Shown piece by piece: positions 1 through 7,909 of a DNA stretch of 64,000 nucleotides (position 1 is its first letter; every line of letters begins with the position of its first letter). Under the pieces are notes generated by a model. The model worked only from the letters and a program-made list of their open reading frames with translations, did no database searches and was not told where the DNA came from. Source of the DNA: Natrinema sp046097095 (GTDB lineage: Archaea; Halobacteriota; Halobacteria; Halobacteriales; Natrialbaceae). The translations under genes were made by a program, and so were the position numbers. The stretch lies in the NCBI RefSeq assembly GCF_046097095.1, contig NZ_CP175698.1:1736001-1800000 (forward strand), written 5' to 3'.

Positions 1-244
1 CGTCATGCTCGAGACGTCGAGTCACCCGGATTCGGACGGGCGGAACCTCTACGTGTTCGATCGCGACGGGACCGAACGCTGGTGGATCGGTGACCATCTC
101 CGCAGCGATGCGCCGCCATCGGCCCCGCCGTTTACCAATATCTGGCTCGACGACGGCGACCTCTGTGGCTACGCGACCGACGGCTACGAGTATCGGTTCG
201 ACCCGGAGACGGGGGAACTCCGCGACACGATCTGGCGGAAGTAA
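1..244 (+). CDS. Immunity-like protein, C-terminal part (5' end outside window)
   Basis: The 3' end of a gene whose last 80 residues match the end of the complete gene at 2529-3275. The one clear amino-acid change is Ile for Val in the RWW(I/V)GDH segment. The frame is open from base 2 (codons GTC, ATG) and stops at 242-244. The visible part has short repeated blade-like units (LYVFDRDG, YRFDPETG) of the PQQ/beta-propeller type. By position it would be the immunity gene of a toxin encoded just left of the window. Function is inferred only from context. Confidence 0.75.
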   Translation, partial: VMLETSSHPDSDGRNLYVFDRDGTERWWIGDHLRSDAPPSAPPFTNIWLDDGDLCGYATDGYEYRFDPETGELRDTIWRK

Positions 245-1076
245 CACGAGCCGATGAGCCGTTGAAACCGAAACCGTTCCAGAGAGCGGCCAGAAATAGC
301 CTCACCGGCCGTGTTTCAAACCAGCGGTTCGACCAGTTCTCGACCCGCCTCGAGCAACGTCCGAACCCGCTCGTCATCCGCAGCTTCAGCGTAGACCCGC
401 AGTACGGGTTCGGTCCCGCTTGGCCGAACCAACAACCAGGAGCCGTCGGCCAGCAGGAGCTTGAAGCCGTCGGCGGTGTTGATGTCCTCGACGTCGGTTC
501 CCGCCACGGTCTTGGGGATCTCGTCCTCGAGATCCGAGATCACCCGCTCTTTCTCGTCGTCGGGGCAGTCGACGCTGATCTTGTCCTGAACGACGGTACC
601 GTGGTCTTCGAGGAGTCGATCCACGCGCTCGTCTAACGGTTCGGCGGCGTGCATCGCGGCTGCGAGCAAGGCCATGAGGACGCCGTCTTTCTCGCGGACG
701 TGGCCCCGGACGGTGAAGCCGCCCGATTCCTCGCCGCCGACGAGAGCGTCGCCGTCGGCCATCGCCTCGGCGACCCACTTAAAGCAGACTGGGACCTCGC
801 GGACGGTCTCGCCATGGGCCTCGGCGACCCGGTCGATCAGGTAGGTGGTCGAGACCGAGCGCACCGCCGCGCCCGATTCATCCTCGAGCAGGTAGTCGTA
901 GAGCGCGGCGAAAAATAGGTTCTCGTCGAGGTAGCCGCGCTCGGGCGTGACGATCGCGATACGGTCGGCGTCGCCGTCGTTGGCGATCCCGAGGTCGACG
1001 CCGTCGTCCTCTCTGACGGTCGCGATCAGGTCCGCGAGGTTCACGGCGGCCGGTTCGGGCGAGCCGCCGTCGAAGT
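1..1076. repeat. Direct repeat, copy A (left edge outside window)
   Basis: Bases 1-1076 match 3032-4107 at a constant offset of 3031 with no insertion or deletion that I could find. The repeat carries the 3' end of an immunity-like gene and the 3' half of a phosphohexomutase gene on the other strand. Similarity stops abruptly at about 1076/4107. Substitutions are not even: they cluster between about 480 and 870, while the end near 880-1070 is almost identical. Since the window starts inside the repeat, its true left edge is unknown. Confidence 0.95.
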
Positions 1077-1077
1077 G
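316..1077 (-). pseudogene. Phosphohexomutase remnant, N-terminal half missing
   Basis: This reads as residues 212-463 of the intact phosphohexomutase at 3347-4738. It keeps the metal loop DGDADR, the sugar loop GEESGG and the phosphate loop RPSGTEP. It lacks the first 211 residues, including the TASHNP phosphoserine loop, so it cannot be an active enzyme. The frame runs on across the junction to 1338, but that part is antisense to the toxin module and unrelated to the family. About six residues differ from the intact copy. One of them puts Cys for the conserved Gly in the PVGFKW segment, as expected for a copy no longer under selection. Confidence 0.9.
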
Positions 1078-2526
1078 GGCGGCGTGTGGGCTGCGGCATC
1101 CGAAGAGATCCGATCCCAGGGCGTCTCTAACGTTGTAGTCGAGAAGAACCTTGGCACCCTGCAGGGGATGACGACCGGTGCCGGGAAATCGATCGACTCG
1201 CTTCGTGCGTTGTATAACGATCCGATCGGAAGCATCACTGCACTGCGGGAGATTCCGGCTGCCATCCTCAATTTCCGCGCGATCATCGCGGCGATACCCC
1301 AGTCGATCGAAGACAAACAGAAGCAAAACAACCCCCATGATCCCGACGAGAATTCGAAACTCTACCAGTCCTACCGCATGGGATGGTACGAGGGGTACAT
1401 CGCCTGGTTCGTTATCGAATCCTCGATCCCAACCGGGAAAGCCGGCAAGGCTGTTAAAAGTTCCAAACGCTTCCAGAAGGTAGCTGACTCTATCAGCACG
1501 CCCAAAATCCGTCGGGCGGCGAAGCTTGCGACTCGAGCAAAACGCGGTAAGACGACGGCCCTCAGATACGGCAAACTGCAGCTCTCACGTGGGCTCTCTA
1601 CAGGAATCGGCGTCACGAAGAAGACCGGCGAGCGGATACTCAGTCCGGTACCGACGGTCGGAAAGCAGTATCGAGTGTCGAAACTGCTCGATCGGCAGGA
1701 TATCGATGGGGAAAAACTGAACCGCCACTCACCGGATGAGCAACGGAAAATCGGGGAATTCACTAACAGATACGGTGACGACGGAGCAGAACTCGCCTCA
1801 GATGGAGGTCCGGTATTCCAACAGATCGTCACAAGTGATACGCTCGACGCTGCGACAACGGACCGGATAGTACGGGCATATGATCAGCATATAATTGACG
1901 AAGACGATATCCAGCGGATTGCGCGTGGTCTTGACGAGGGTGATATCGATCAACAGGCAGTGACCCGTGGGCTGACGCGGGCACAGAGGCTCAGTCAAGA
2001 TCACGATGTTACCGCACTCCGCGTCGGTTCAGACGCTAACACGAGGGATCCATACTATGCTGTATGGTATGGAAAGGTTTCGCAAAGCGATTTAGTCGAC
2101 GGAGAGTTGCCGGATAATTACAGGCCGAACGACGACTATCCGGGTTATTCCCCGCCGCATAAATCCAGCAGTATCGTCGTCGAAGCAAAACTTGAGTCCG
2201 AAAGTCGTTTCGTCAGGGTTCACGGTGAAGAGATACAACAAGGACCATGGATGATGCCAGTCAATGAATTCCGCAATGCTGCAACCAACGGAGGGAAATC
2301 GGCTCTCGAAGACAGATATGCGTTACTAGACGGAACCCCAAAGTACGTCTCAGAAGTGACTGTTCCTGAAGGAGAACAGATCCGTGTGAGTATTGTAGGA
2401 CGCCAAGGTGAACTGTCAGGAGGAGGAACACAAATAGAAGTGCGCCGCTATCATAGAGGACTTGAAGAGAAATGGTTCCCACAGAAACCAACGTCAGTTG
2501 AAAACTTCATAAACGGGTTAAAATAG
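1075..2526 (+). CDS. Orphan polymorphic-toxin C-terminal module
   Basis: A 483-codon open frame whose first possible start, a GTG at 1075, lies exactly on the duplication junction; it is probably a headless toxin end rather than a gene with its own start. Residues 40-130 contain a hydrophobic, glycine-bearing stretch, 130-205 are Lys/Arg-rich, and 205-305 form an acidic helical linker. The last 150 residues look like the toxic domain: RVHG at 381-384, GPW at 390-392, a PEGEQIRVSIVG strand and GGGTQ at 449-453. This pattern recalls NAD-targeting toxins (TNT or ADP-ribosyltransferase-like), but I cannot prove it. Its base composition is visibly more AT-rich than the neighbours. The stop is 2 nt before the immunity gene. 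Confidence 0.6.
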   Translation: MGGVWAAASEEIRSQGVSNVVVEKNLGTLQGMTTGAGKSIDSLRALYNDPIGSITALREIPAAILNFRAIIAAIPQSIEDKQKQNNPHDPDENSKLYQSYRMGWYEGYIAWFVIESSIPTGKAGKAVKSSKRFQKVADSISTPKIRRAAKLATRAKRGKTTALRYGKLQLSRGLSTGIGVTKKTGERILSPVPTVGKQYRVSKLLDRQDIDGEKLNRHSPDEQRKIGEFTNRYGDDGAELASDGGPVFQQIVTSDTLDAATTDRIVRAYDQHIIDEDDIQRIARGLDEGDIDQQAVTRGLTRAQRLSQDHDVTALRVGSDANTRDPYYAVWYGKVSQSDLVDGELPDNYRPNDDYPGYSPPHKSSSIVVEAKLESESRFVRVHGEEIQQGPWMMPVNEFRNAATNGGKSALEDRYALLDGTPKYVSEVTVPEGEQIRVSIVGRQGELSGGGTQIEVRRYHRGLEEKWFPQKPTSVENFINGLK

Positions 2527-2528
2527 AC

Positions 2529-3275
2529 ATGGTTGAAATAAAGGGGCTGGGTCCGATATCGTCGGTAGAATTAGAGAACGAGTCCCTCACATTACCGTAT
2601 GGGGCGACGGATCACGCGGTAATTGATGGAACGGTAGTAATCGTATTAGGAAGCTGGAAAGACCCCAGTTTCGAATTCTGGGAGGAAATGGGGCTCGAGC
2701 TCAGCGATGCGGAACGGGACACGGATATCGCTCTCGAAAGCCGGTATCGAAACGTAATCGGGCTCAGTACCGACGGAGAGCTTCAGTGGCACATCCCCGA
2801 CGCACCCCACGAACCGCCCGAGGAAACGGAACCCCACTACATGGGACTGTGGCAGATCGAAGACGCCCTCTGGGTCCGAAACAAGAATCAGTACGCCTAC
2901 CGCGTCGATCGGAATTCTGGCGAACTACTCGAGAGCGTGCCGGCGAACGTCCTCTATCTCGACAGCGAGAAGATCGAGTTCAACGGCGGCTGGGTCGGGA
3001 AGGTTCTCCCCGTCGACGACGATCTCGTCGCCGTCATGCTCGAGACGTCGAGTCACCCGGATTCGGACGGGCGGAACCTCTACGTGTTCGATCGCGACGG
3101 GACCGAACGCTGGTGGGTCGGTGACCATCTCCGCAGCGATGCGCCGCCATCGGCCCCGCCGTTTACCAATATCTGGCTCGACGACGGCGACCTCTGTGGC
3201 TATGCGACCGACGGCTACGAATATCGGTTCGACCCGGAGACGGGGGAACTCCGCGACACGATCTGGCGGAAGTAA
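2529..3275 (+). CDS. Putative immunity protein, beta-propeller-like
   Basis: A 248-residue acidic, soluble protein starting 2 nt after the toxin module, so the two are probably translated together. It has no signal peptide or membrane segment. Trp/Tyr/Gly-rich units such as LSTDGELQWHI, YRVDRNSGELL, LYVFDRDG and YRFDPETGEL recur at intervals, as in PQQ-type beta-propeller blades. The role (neutralising the adjacent toxin in the cytoplasm) is inferred from the toxin-then-immunity order and from the duplicate gene at the left edge. The 5' part is AT-rich like the toxin; the 3' part, from about 3032, lies in the direct repeat and has normal haloarchaeal composition. Confidence 0.6.
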   Translation: MVEIKGLGPISSVELENESLTLPYGATDHAVIDGTVVIVLGSWKDPSFEFWEEMGLELSDAERDTDIALESRYRNVIGLSTDGELQWHIPDAPHEPPEETEPHYMGLWQIEDALWVRNKNQYAYRVDRNSGELLESVPANVLYLDSEKIEFNGGWVGKVLPVDDDLVAVMLETSSHPDSDGRNLYVFDRDGTERWWVGDHLRSDAPPSAPPFTNIWLDDGDLCGYATDGYEYRFDPETGELRDTIWRK

Positions 3276-4107
3276 CACGAGCCGATGAGCCGTTGAAACC
3301 GAAACCGTTCCAGAGAGCGGCCAGAAATAGCCTCACCGGCCGTGTTTCAAACCAGCGGTTCGACCAGTTCTCGACCCGCCTCGAGCAACGTCCGAACCCG
3401 CTCGTCATCCGCAGCTTCAGCGTAGACCCGCAGTACGGGTTCGGTTCCGCTCGGCCGAACCAACAACCAGGAGCCGTCGGCCAGCAGGAGCTTGAACCCG
3501 TCGGCGGTGTTGATGTCCTCGACGTCGGTTCCCGCCACGGTCTCCGGAATTACGTCCTCGAGCGCCGAGATCACCCGCTCTTTCTCGTCGTCGGGGCAGT
3601 CGACGCTGATCTTGTCTTGGACGACGGTGCCGTGGTCTTCGAGCAGTCGATCCACGCGGTCATCTAACGGTTCGTCGGCGTGCATCGCGGCTGCGAGCAA
3701 GGCCATGAGGACGCCGTCCTTTTCGCGAACGTGGCCCCTGACGGTGAAGCCGCCGGATTCCTCGCCGCCGACTAAGGCGTCGCCGTCGGCCATCGCCTCG
3801 GCGACCCACTTAAAGCCGACTGGGACCTCGCGGACGGTCTCGCCGTGGGCCTCAGCAACTCGATCGATCAAGTAGGTGGTCGAGACAGAACGGACCGCCG
3901 CGCCCGATTCATCCTCGAGCAGATAGTCGTAGAGCGCGGCGAAAAATAGGTTCTCGTCGAGGTAGCCGCGCTCGGGCGTGACGATCGCGATACGGTCGGC
4001 GTCGCCGTCGTTGGCGATCCCGAGGTCGACGCCGTCGTCCTCTCTGACGGTCGCGATCAGGTCCGCGAGGTTCACGGCGGCCGGTTCGGGCGAGCCGCCG
4101 CCGAAGT
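3032..4107. repeat. Direct repeat, copy B
   Basis: Partner of bases 1-1076 at an offset of 3031. It covers the last 81 codons of the intact immunity gene and the 3' half of the intact phosphohexomutase. If the event was a simple tandem duplication, the unit is 1077-4107, and its first copy should continue to about 1950 bases left of the window. Confidence 0.95.
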
Positions 4108-4738
4108 CGGGATCGCGCTCACAGCGCAGGCGCTCGATGGTGGCCCCAGCGCGCTCGAGAAGGGCGTCGGTCGTGTCGCGGCCGCTGCCGTGCATGGCGT
4201 CGTAGGCGACGGTCAGCCCCGAAAGGTCGGCGTCGCCGGTGATTCCCTCGACGATCTCGAGGGCGGCGTCGGCGTGTGAGGCGGCGAAGTCGACCTCGCG
4301 AGCGGTCCCGTGGTCGGCCTCGGGGAGCGGGTCGGGCTCGGCGAGGCGATCCGCGATGGCGTCGGTGACGGCGGGCAAGGCTGGCGCGCCGTCTTCGGGG
4401 ATGAACTTCACGCCGTTGTACTCCGGCGGGTTGTGCGAGGCCGTGATGACGAGGCCGCCCGCGAGGTCGCGGTCGACGATGGCGTGGGCGATCAGCGGCG
4501 TCGGCCGATCCCGGTCGGAAAGGAGGACATCGAAGCCGTTTGCACACAGCACGCGCGTCAGTTCCTCGGCGAACCCCCGCGAGGTCTCGCGGGCGTCGTA
4601 CCCCACCGCGACCGGTCCCTCGTGCCCCTCGTCGGCGAGATACGTCGCGACCGCCTGCCCCACCATCTGGACCCGAGGTGCCGTAAACTCCTCGAGCGTC
4701 GCCCGCCAGCCGTCGGTACCGAAGCTGATCGTCTCCAT
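3347..4738 (-). CDS. Phosphoglucomutase/phosphomannomutase family protein
   Basis: A full-length 463-residue alpha-D-phosphohexomutase, which interconverts hexose 6- and 1-phosphates through a phosphoserine enzyme and supplies activated sugars for glycan synthesis. Visible motifs are the catalytic loop TASHNP at 99-104 (Ser101), the Mg-binding loop DGDADR at 244-249, the sugar-specificity loop GEESGG at 325-330, and the phosphate-binding RPSGTEP near the C-terminus. Domains 1-4 are all present. Whether the preferred substrate is glucose, mannose or glucosamine phosphate cannot be read from the sequence. It converges with the immunity gene; its 3' half is duplicated at 316-1077. Confidence 0.93.
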   Translation of the reverse strand: METISFGTDGWRATLEEFTAPRVQMVGQAVATYLADEGHEGPVAVGYDARETSRGFAEELTRVLCANGFDVLLSDRDRPTPLIAHAIVDRDLAGGLVITASHNPPEYNGVKFIPEDGAPALPAVTDAIADRLAEPDPLPEADHGTAREVDFAASHADAALEIVEGITGDADLSGLTVAYDAMHGSGRDTTDALLERAGATIERLRCERDPDFGGGSPEPAAVNLADLIATVREDDGVDLGIANDGDADRIAIVTPERGYLDENLFFAALYDYLLEDESGAAVRSVSTTYLIDRVAEAHGETVREVPVGFKWVAEAMADGDALVGGEESGGFTVRGHVREKDGVLMALLAAAMHADEPLDDRVDRLLEDHGTVVQDKISVDCPDDEKERVISALEDVIPETVAGTDVEDINTADGFKLLLADGSWLLVRPSGTEPVLRVYAEAADDERVRTLLEAGRELVEPLV

Positions 4739-4827
4739 GCGCGGACCCTCGGCAGCCGGTGCGAAAAAAGCGACGGGACGGCCCAGTGCGTGCGACTCGG
4801 ATCGCCGAATCGAGCGCCGGATCCGAA

Positions 4828-5898
4828 TCAGGCGTCGACGTCGGCGAGGCGCTGCTCGAAGAGGCGCTCGCCGGTCTCTTCGCAGGTGACCGCGACGACC
4901 TCGTGGGAACTACAGCAGGACTCGACGACCTCTTCGCCCATGTGGATGTCGCCGCCGTCGGTCGGACAGGTCTCGAGGAACATCCGGAGGCCGTTGAGGA
5001 TCTCGCCTTTCGTCTCCGGAGGGACGGTCTCCCAGTCGTCGACCCACGACGAGAGGGTGCGGCTGGCGGCGACGTCGGCGATCAACGCGGCACGGGACGG
5101 CCAGCGACCTGCGCCGCCGGATTGGGAGAGCAACCGGTAGGTCTCGTTTTGGGAATCGAGCTCGAACTCGTCGGGGTCGGCGTCGAAGCCGAACGCGTCG
5201 ACGGCCGCCGGGACATCGACGCCGTCCTCGTCGAGCGGATCGATCTCGTCGAACCAGTCGGCCTCGAACTCGTCGGTGAGACAGAGGTCGTCCCTGTCGG
5301 CACACGGCTCGAGAACCTCGTTGTCGAGGAAGAACGTCTCGAGGTCGGTGATCGCGGTCGCGTCGTCGGCAGTGGTCGGCTCGGCCGTAGGTTGGTCGGT
5401 GGCCGACCCCGTCTCGTCGGCCACGTCGGTCTCGTCGACGTCGTTACCGTCGACGGTCGCGTCGCGGGATCCGTCGACGTCGCCATCGTCGACGGTGGCG
5501 ATGTCGTTTGCCGTGACCGACGAAGACTGTTCGTCTGCGTCGGTCGAGTCAGCATCGTGGGGCGTCACCGGCTCGATACCGCCGAGCCCGCTTGCCACCT
5601 CGGGTTCGGGGTCCTTGCCGAACCAGCGCAGGACCGCCGGCGGGAGGTACCGCTTCGTCAGCGTCGGCGTCCCGGGAACGAGATAGCCACGGAGATAGAT
5701 CAGCGCGATCGAGACGCCGACGGCGACGAGGCCGCCGAGTCGAGACTTGCGCGCGACGAGCGAACCCACGACCGCCGCAATGACGAGGTTCAACACAGTA
5801 CACGGTTCACACCGGTTCTCGCCGGTGTACTCGGGTTGCTTGAGGTCGTCAACGACGTCGATTTGCATCTCGAGGAGAGTATCACGCCCAATTGACAT
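4828..5898 (-). CDS. Haloarchaeal membrane protein of unknown function
   Basis: A 356-residue protein with a Cys pair (CEPC) near residue 30, then two hydrophobic helices (about 35-75), a Pro-rich segment, a long Asp/Ser/Thr-rich disordered stretch (about 110-190) and a folded C-terminal domain. That domain has Cys residues in EPCADRDDLC and a closing ESCCSSHEVV segment with CEETGERL. The paired cysteines suggest metal binding or a redox role, but I do not recognise the family. A TATA-like element 25-32 nt before the ATG suggests a leaderless message. Confidence 0.7.
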   Translation of the reverse strand: MSIGRDTLLEMQIDVVDDLKQPEYTGENRCEPCTVLNLVIAAVVGSLVARKSRLGGLVAVGVSIALIYLRGYLVPGTPTLTKRYLPPAVLRWFGKDPEPEVASGLGGIEPVTPHDADSTDADEQSSSVTANDIATVDDGDVDGSRDATVDGNDVDETDVADETGSATDQPTAEPTTADDATAITDLETFFLDNEVLEPCADRDDLCLTDEFEADWFDEIDPLDEDGVDVPAAVDAFGFDADPDEFELDSQNETYRLLSQSGGAGRWPSRAALIADVAASRTLSSWVDDWETVPPETKGEILNGLRMFLETCPTDGGDIHMGEEVVESCCSSHEVVAVTCEETGERLFEQRLADVDA

Positions 5899-5922
5899 CT
5901 ATTTTTCGGACAACAGGTGTGA

Positions 5923-5930
5923 GATAATAG
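5923..5930 (-). promoter_or_regulatory. TATA-like element of the gene at 5898
   Basis: On the minus strand this reads ctattatc, centred about 28 nt before the ATG at 5898. That is the usual spacing for a haloarchaeal leaderless transcript. Confidence 0.5.
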
Positions 5931-5957
5931 ACGCGCGGAGACGACGAACGGACAGCG

Positions 5958-6206
5958 TTACTCGAGGCCGACGAGCCGTTCCTTCTCGGCACGTCGCAGT
6001 TGTTTGATCTCGTACTCGCGAGTCATCGCGGCCGATTTCGAGTCAAAGCGCTCGTGATATCGAAGTTCGACGGGCGTCCGCCCGCGCGTGTACTTTGCGC
6101 CCTCGCCGGCGTCGTGTTCTGCGACGCGTCGCTCGAGGTCGGTCGTATAGCCGGTGTACAGCGAGCCGTCGGCACACTCGAGGACGTAGACGACGTGATC
6201 GGCCAT
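5958..6206 (-). CDS. GIY-YIG nuclease superfamily protein (UPF0213/YhbQ-like)
   Basis: An 82-residue single-domain protein. It has the family hallmark as VYVLECADGSLYTGYT, in which the two motif elements are VYV and YTG, followed by DLERRVAEH with the catalytic Arg, and a later Glu-bearing YEIKQL helix. Small standalone members of this family are thought to act in DNA repair or nucleic-acid processing; no specific role is established for haloarchaeal members. The length is normal for the family. It stands alone between the unknown membrane protein and a small zinc protein on the same strand. Confidence 0.88.
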   Translation of the reverse strand: MADHVVYVLECADGSLYTGYTTDLERRVAEHDAGEGAKYTRGRTPVELRYHERFDSKSAAMTREYEIKQLRRAEKERLVGLE

Positions 6207-6278
6207 CGGCCGTGGGAACGTGCGGGCGCATAAAAAGCGTCACGTCCGCGGGGGCGTGTGGTGGTCGGTCGCGATGCG

Positions 6279-6428
6279 TTACGCGCCGCGAGCGCGCTCT
6301 TTCGCGGCTTCCGCGATTCCAGCGTTCGCCGAGCAACTGACACAGGCGAGGATCTCACCGTGTTCGTCGGCGAAAACGCGTGCGAACCGTTCGGAGACGT
6401 GCGCGCCGCAGTGATCACACTTGGGCAT
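6279..6428 (-). CDS. Small zinc-ribbon protein, 49 aa
   Basis: A 49-residue reading frame with two CxxC knuckles: CDHC at residues 4-7 and CVSC at about 29-32. They are joined by a Phe-rich strand segment and followed by a short Ala/Lys/Arg helix. This is the pattern of the very short haloarchaeal zinc-finger proteins, which bind zinc through four Cys. Codon use is strongly GC3-biased. A TATA-like gatagtatg lies about 25-35 nt upstream at 6453-6461. Function is unknown; a nucleic-acid or protein-binding adaptor is typical for such proteins. Confidence 0.75.
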   Translation of the reverse strand: MPKCDHCGAHVSERFARVFADEHGEILACVSCSANAGIAEAAKERARGA

Positions 6429-6547
6429 TGGTCACACCGGCCGAAGCCGGTACTACATACTATCGGGTGAACGGTTAAATAACCTTCTCCAAACACTGCC
6501 TGGGTTTTCGATTGTGGAAAGTATTTTTCCGAGATTGAGTGTGGCAG

Positions 6548-7306
6548 TCAGTCGCTGGCAGCGTCGATCGCGCGAGCGATCAGCGTCGCCTGTGCGCCGG
6601 CGACGAACCCGGCATCGATGTTGACGACGGACAGCACGGTGCACGACTGGAGCATGCCGGCGAGTGCCGCCTCGCCGTCGCCCGCGTGGCCGTAGCCGCT
6701 CGCGACCGGGACGCCGATGACCGGCGTATCGACGAGGCCGGCGATCACGGTCGGCAGAGCACCCTCTCGGCCGGCGGCGACGATCAGCACGTCGGCCTCG
6801 CGGAGCCGCTCGAGTTGGTCGAGCGTTCGGGACAGCGCCGCGACGCCGATGTCGTCGACCCGATCGACGGTCACACCGGCGTCTTCACAGACGAGTTCCG
6901 CCTCGTCGGCGACCCACTCGTCGACCGTGCCGCCGGTGGCGATTCCCACCGTCGCCTCGAGCGGCGGGCGTTCGTAGTCGGGCGTCGTGATGCGAACCGT
7001 CGGTCCGCGCTGATCGATCGTCGCGTTGGGAACCGTCTCGGCGACGAGCGTCTCGAGGGCATCGAACTGCGTCTCCGAGACGCGAGTGAGCAAGGCACGA
7101 TCGGTCGTCTCGAGGGCGGTTTCGGCGAGGGCAACGACCTGTGCGGTCGACTTTCCGTCGGCGAAGATCGCCTCCGGGACGCCGCGACGGCGATCGCGGG
7201 CCGCGTCGAACCGCCCTGCCTCGCCGGTGACGTAGCCATTGAGTTCGGCTTCGGCCTCGGCCGGCGACAGCGAGCCGTCGGCGACGGCCTCGAGGAGTTC
7301 GCGCAT
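6548..7306 (-). CDS. larB: Nickel-pincer cofactor biosynthesis protein LarB
   Basis: A 252-residue protein of the PurE-like LarB family, which carboxylates and hydrolyses nicotinic acid adenine dinucleotide in the first step of the nickel-pincer nucleotide of lactate racemase-type enzymes. The N-terminal segment MRELLEAVADGSLSP is typical of LarB. The AIR-carboxylase-like core is seen in GIATGGTVDEWVADEA, the LIVAAGREGALP motif, and the C-terminal GYGHAGDGEAAL and NIDAGFVAG segments. I chose the ATG at 7306, since the 54 codons upstream show no family resemblance. LarC and LarE are not nearby. Confidence 0.88.
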   Translation of the reverse strand: MRELLEAVADGSLSPAEAEAELNGYVTGEAGRFDAARDRRRGVPEAIFADGKSTAQVVALAETALETTDRALLTRVSETQFDALETLVAETVPNATIDQRGPTVRITTPDYERPPLEATVGIATGGTVDEWVADEAELVCEDAGVTVDRVDDIGVAALSRTLDQLERLREADVLIVAAGREGALPTVIAGLVDTPVIGVPVASGYGHAGDGEAALAGMLQSCTVLSVVNIDAGFVAGAQATLIARAIDAASD

Positions 7307-7545
7307 AGTCGTCTTCAGCGGTCGATGCACTCGAATCCGTCGTCCCGCTGTCGGGAGCGGATCGTGCCACTGAGACGCAAACACGCGTGCAAGCCCTCGA
7401 GAGCGCGCGCGAGCCGCGTTCCGCCGTTCGACCGGGGTGACTCCCGTCCACCCCGGCTCATCAAACATATACTTTCCGGTGGAACCGTCGCCGAAACGGC
7501 CGAATCAACCGCTGCAACCCCGTATTTCCGCCGCTAACCAAAGCA

Positions 7546-7552
7546 TTTATAT
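7546..7552 (+). promoter_or_regulatory. TATA box of the histone-fold gene
   Basis: The sequence tttatat, preceded by an A-rich aaagca, is centred 30 nt before the ATG at 7579, predicting a start site a few bases before or at the start codon. Confidence 0.65.
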
Positions 7553-7578
7553 GAGGTAACGCGAAACGGATACATCGT

Positions 7579-7746
7579 ATGGCAGACCTTATCGTCAAAG
7601 CCGCCGTGAAAGAAGCGCTCGATGACAAAAACGTAGCCTCGGACTTCTACGACGCGCTCGACGACGAAGTCTCCGAGCTGCTCGACGACGCCGCCCGACG
7701 AGCGGAGGCCAACGACCGGAAGACGGTCCAGCCCCGCGACCTGTAA
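7579..7746 (+). CDS. Histone-fold-like small protein (DUF1931 type), 55 aa
   Basis: A 55-residue helical, acidic protein that begins MADLIVKAAVKEAL and ends KTVQPRDL. The arrangement of a short helix, a longer central helix (about 20-42) and a closing Arg-Asp segment fits a single histone-fold half of the DUF1931 family. I recall nearly identical short proteins throughout haloarchaea. It could dimerise and bind DNA, but this is not demonstrated by the sequence. A clear TATA box upstream and a poly-T tract downstream make a compact, probably highly expressed leaderless transcript. Confidence 0.8.
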   Translation: MADLIVKAAVKEALDDKNVASDFYDALDDEVSELLDDAARRAEANDRKTVQPRDL

Positions 7747-7764
7747 GGAACGCCACGCGAGACA

Positions 7765-7770
7765 TTTTTT
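7765..7770 (+). terminator. Poly-T terminator after the histone-fold gene
   Basis: Six consecutive T residues 19 nt after the stop codon, in an otherwise GC-rich gap; oligo-T is the usual archaeal termination signal. Confidence 0.5.
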
Positions 7771-7909
7771 CTGCCGCCGATCGGATAGCGACGCGTCCGT
7801 CCAGACGAGAGCATCGAATAGTAGTGACGACGGAACCACGTCGGAACGCGGTCGGTAGACGGTTGCCGGCTCGAGTTTTTTGCACTCCGCCGTGGTACGG
7901 CCGGGACAC

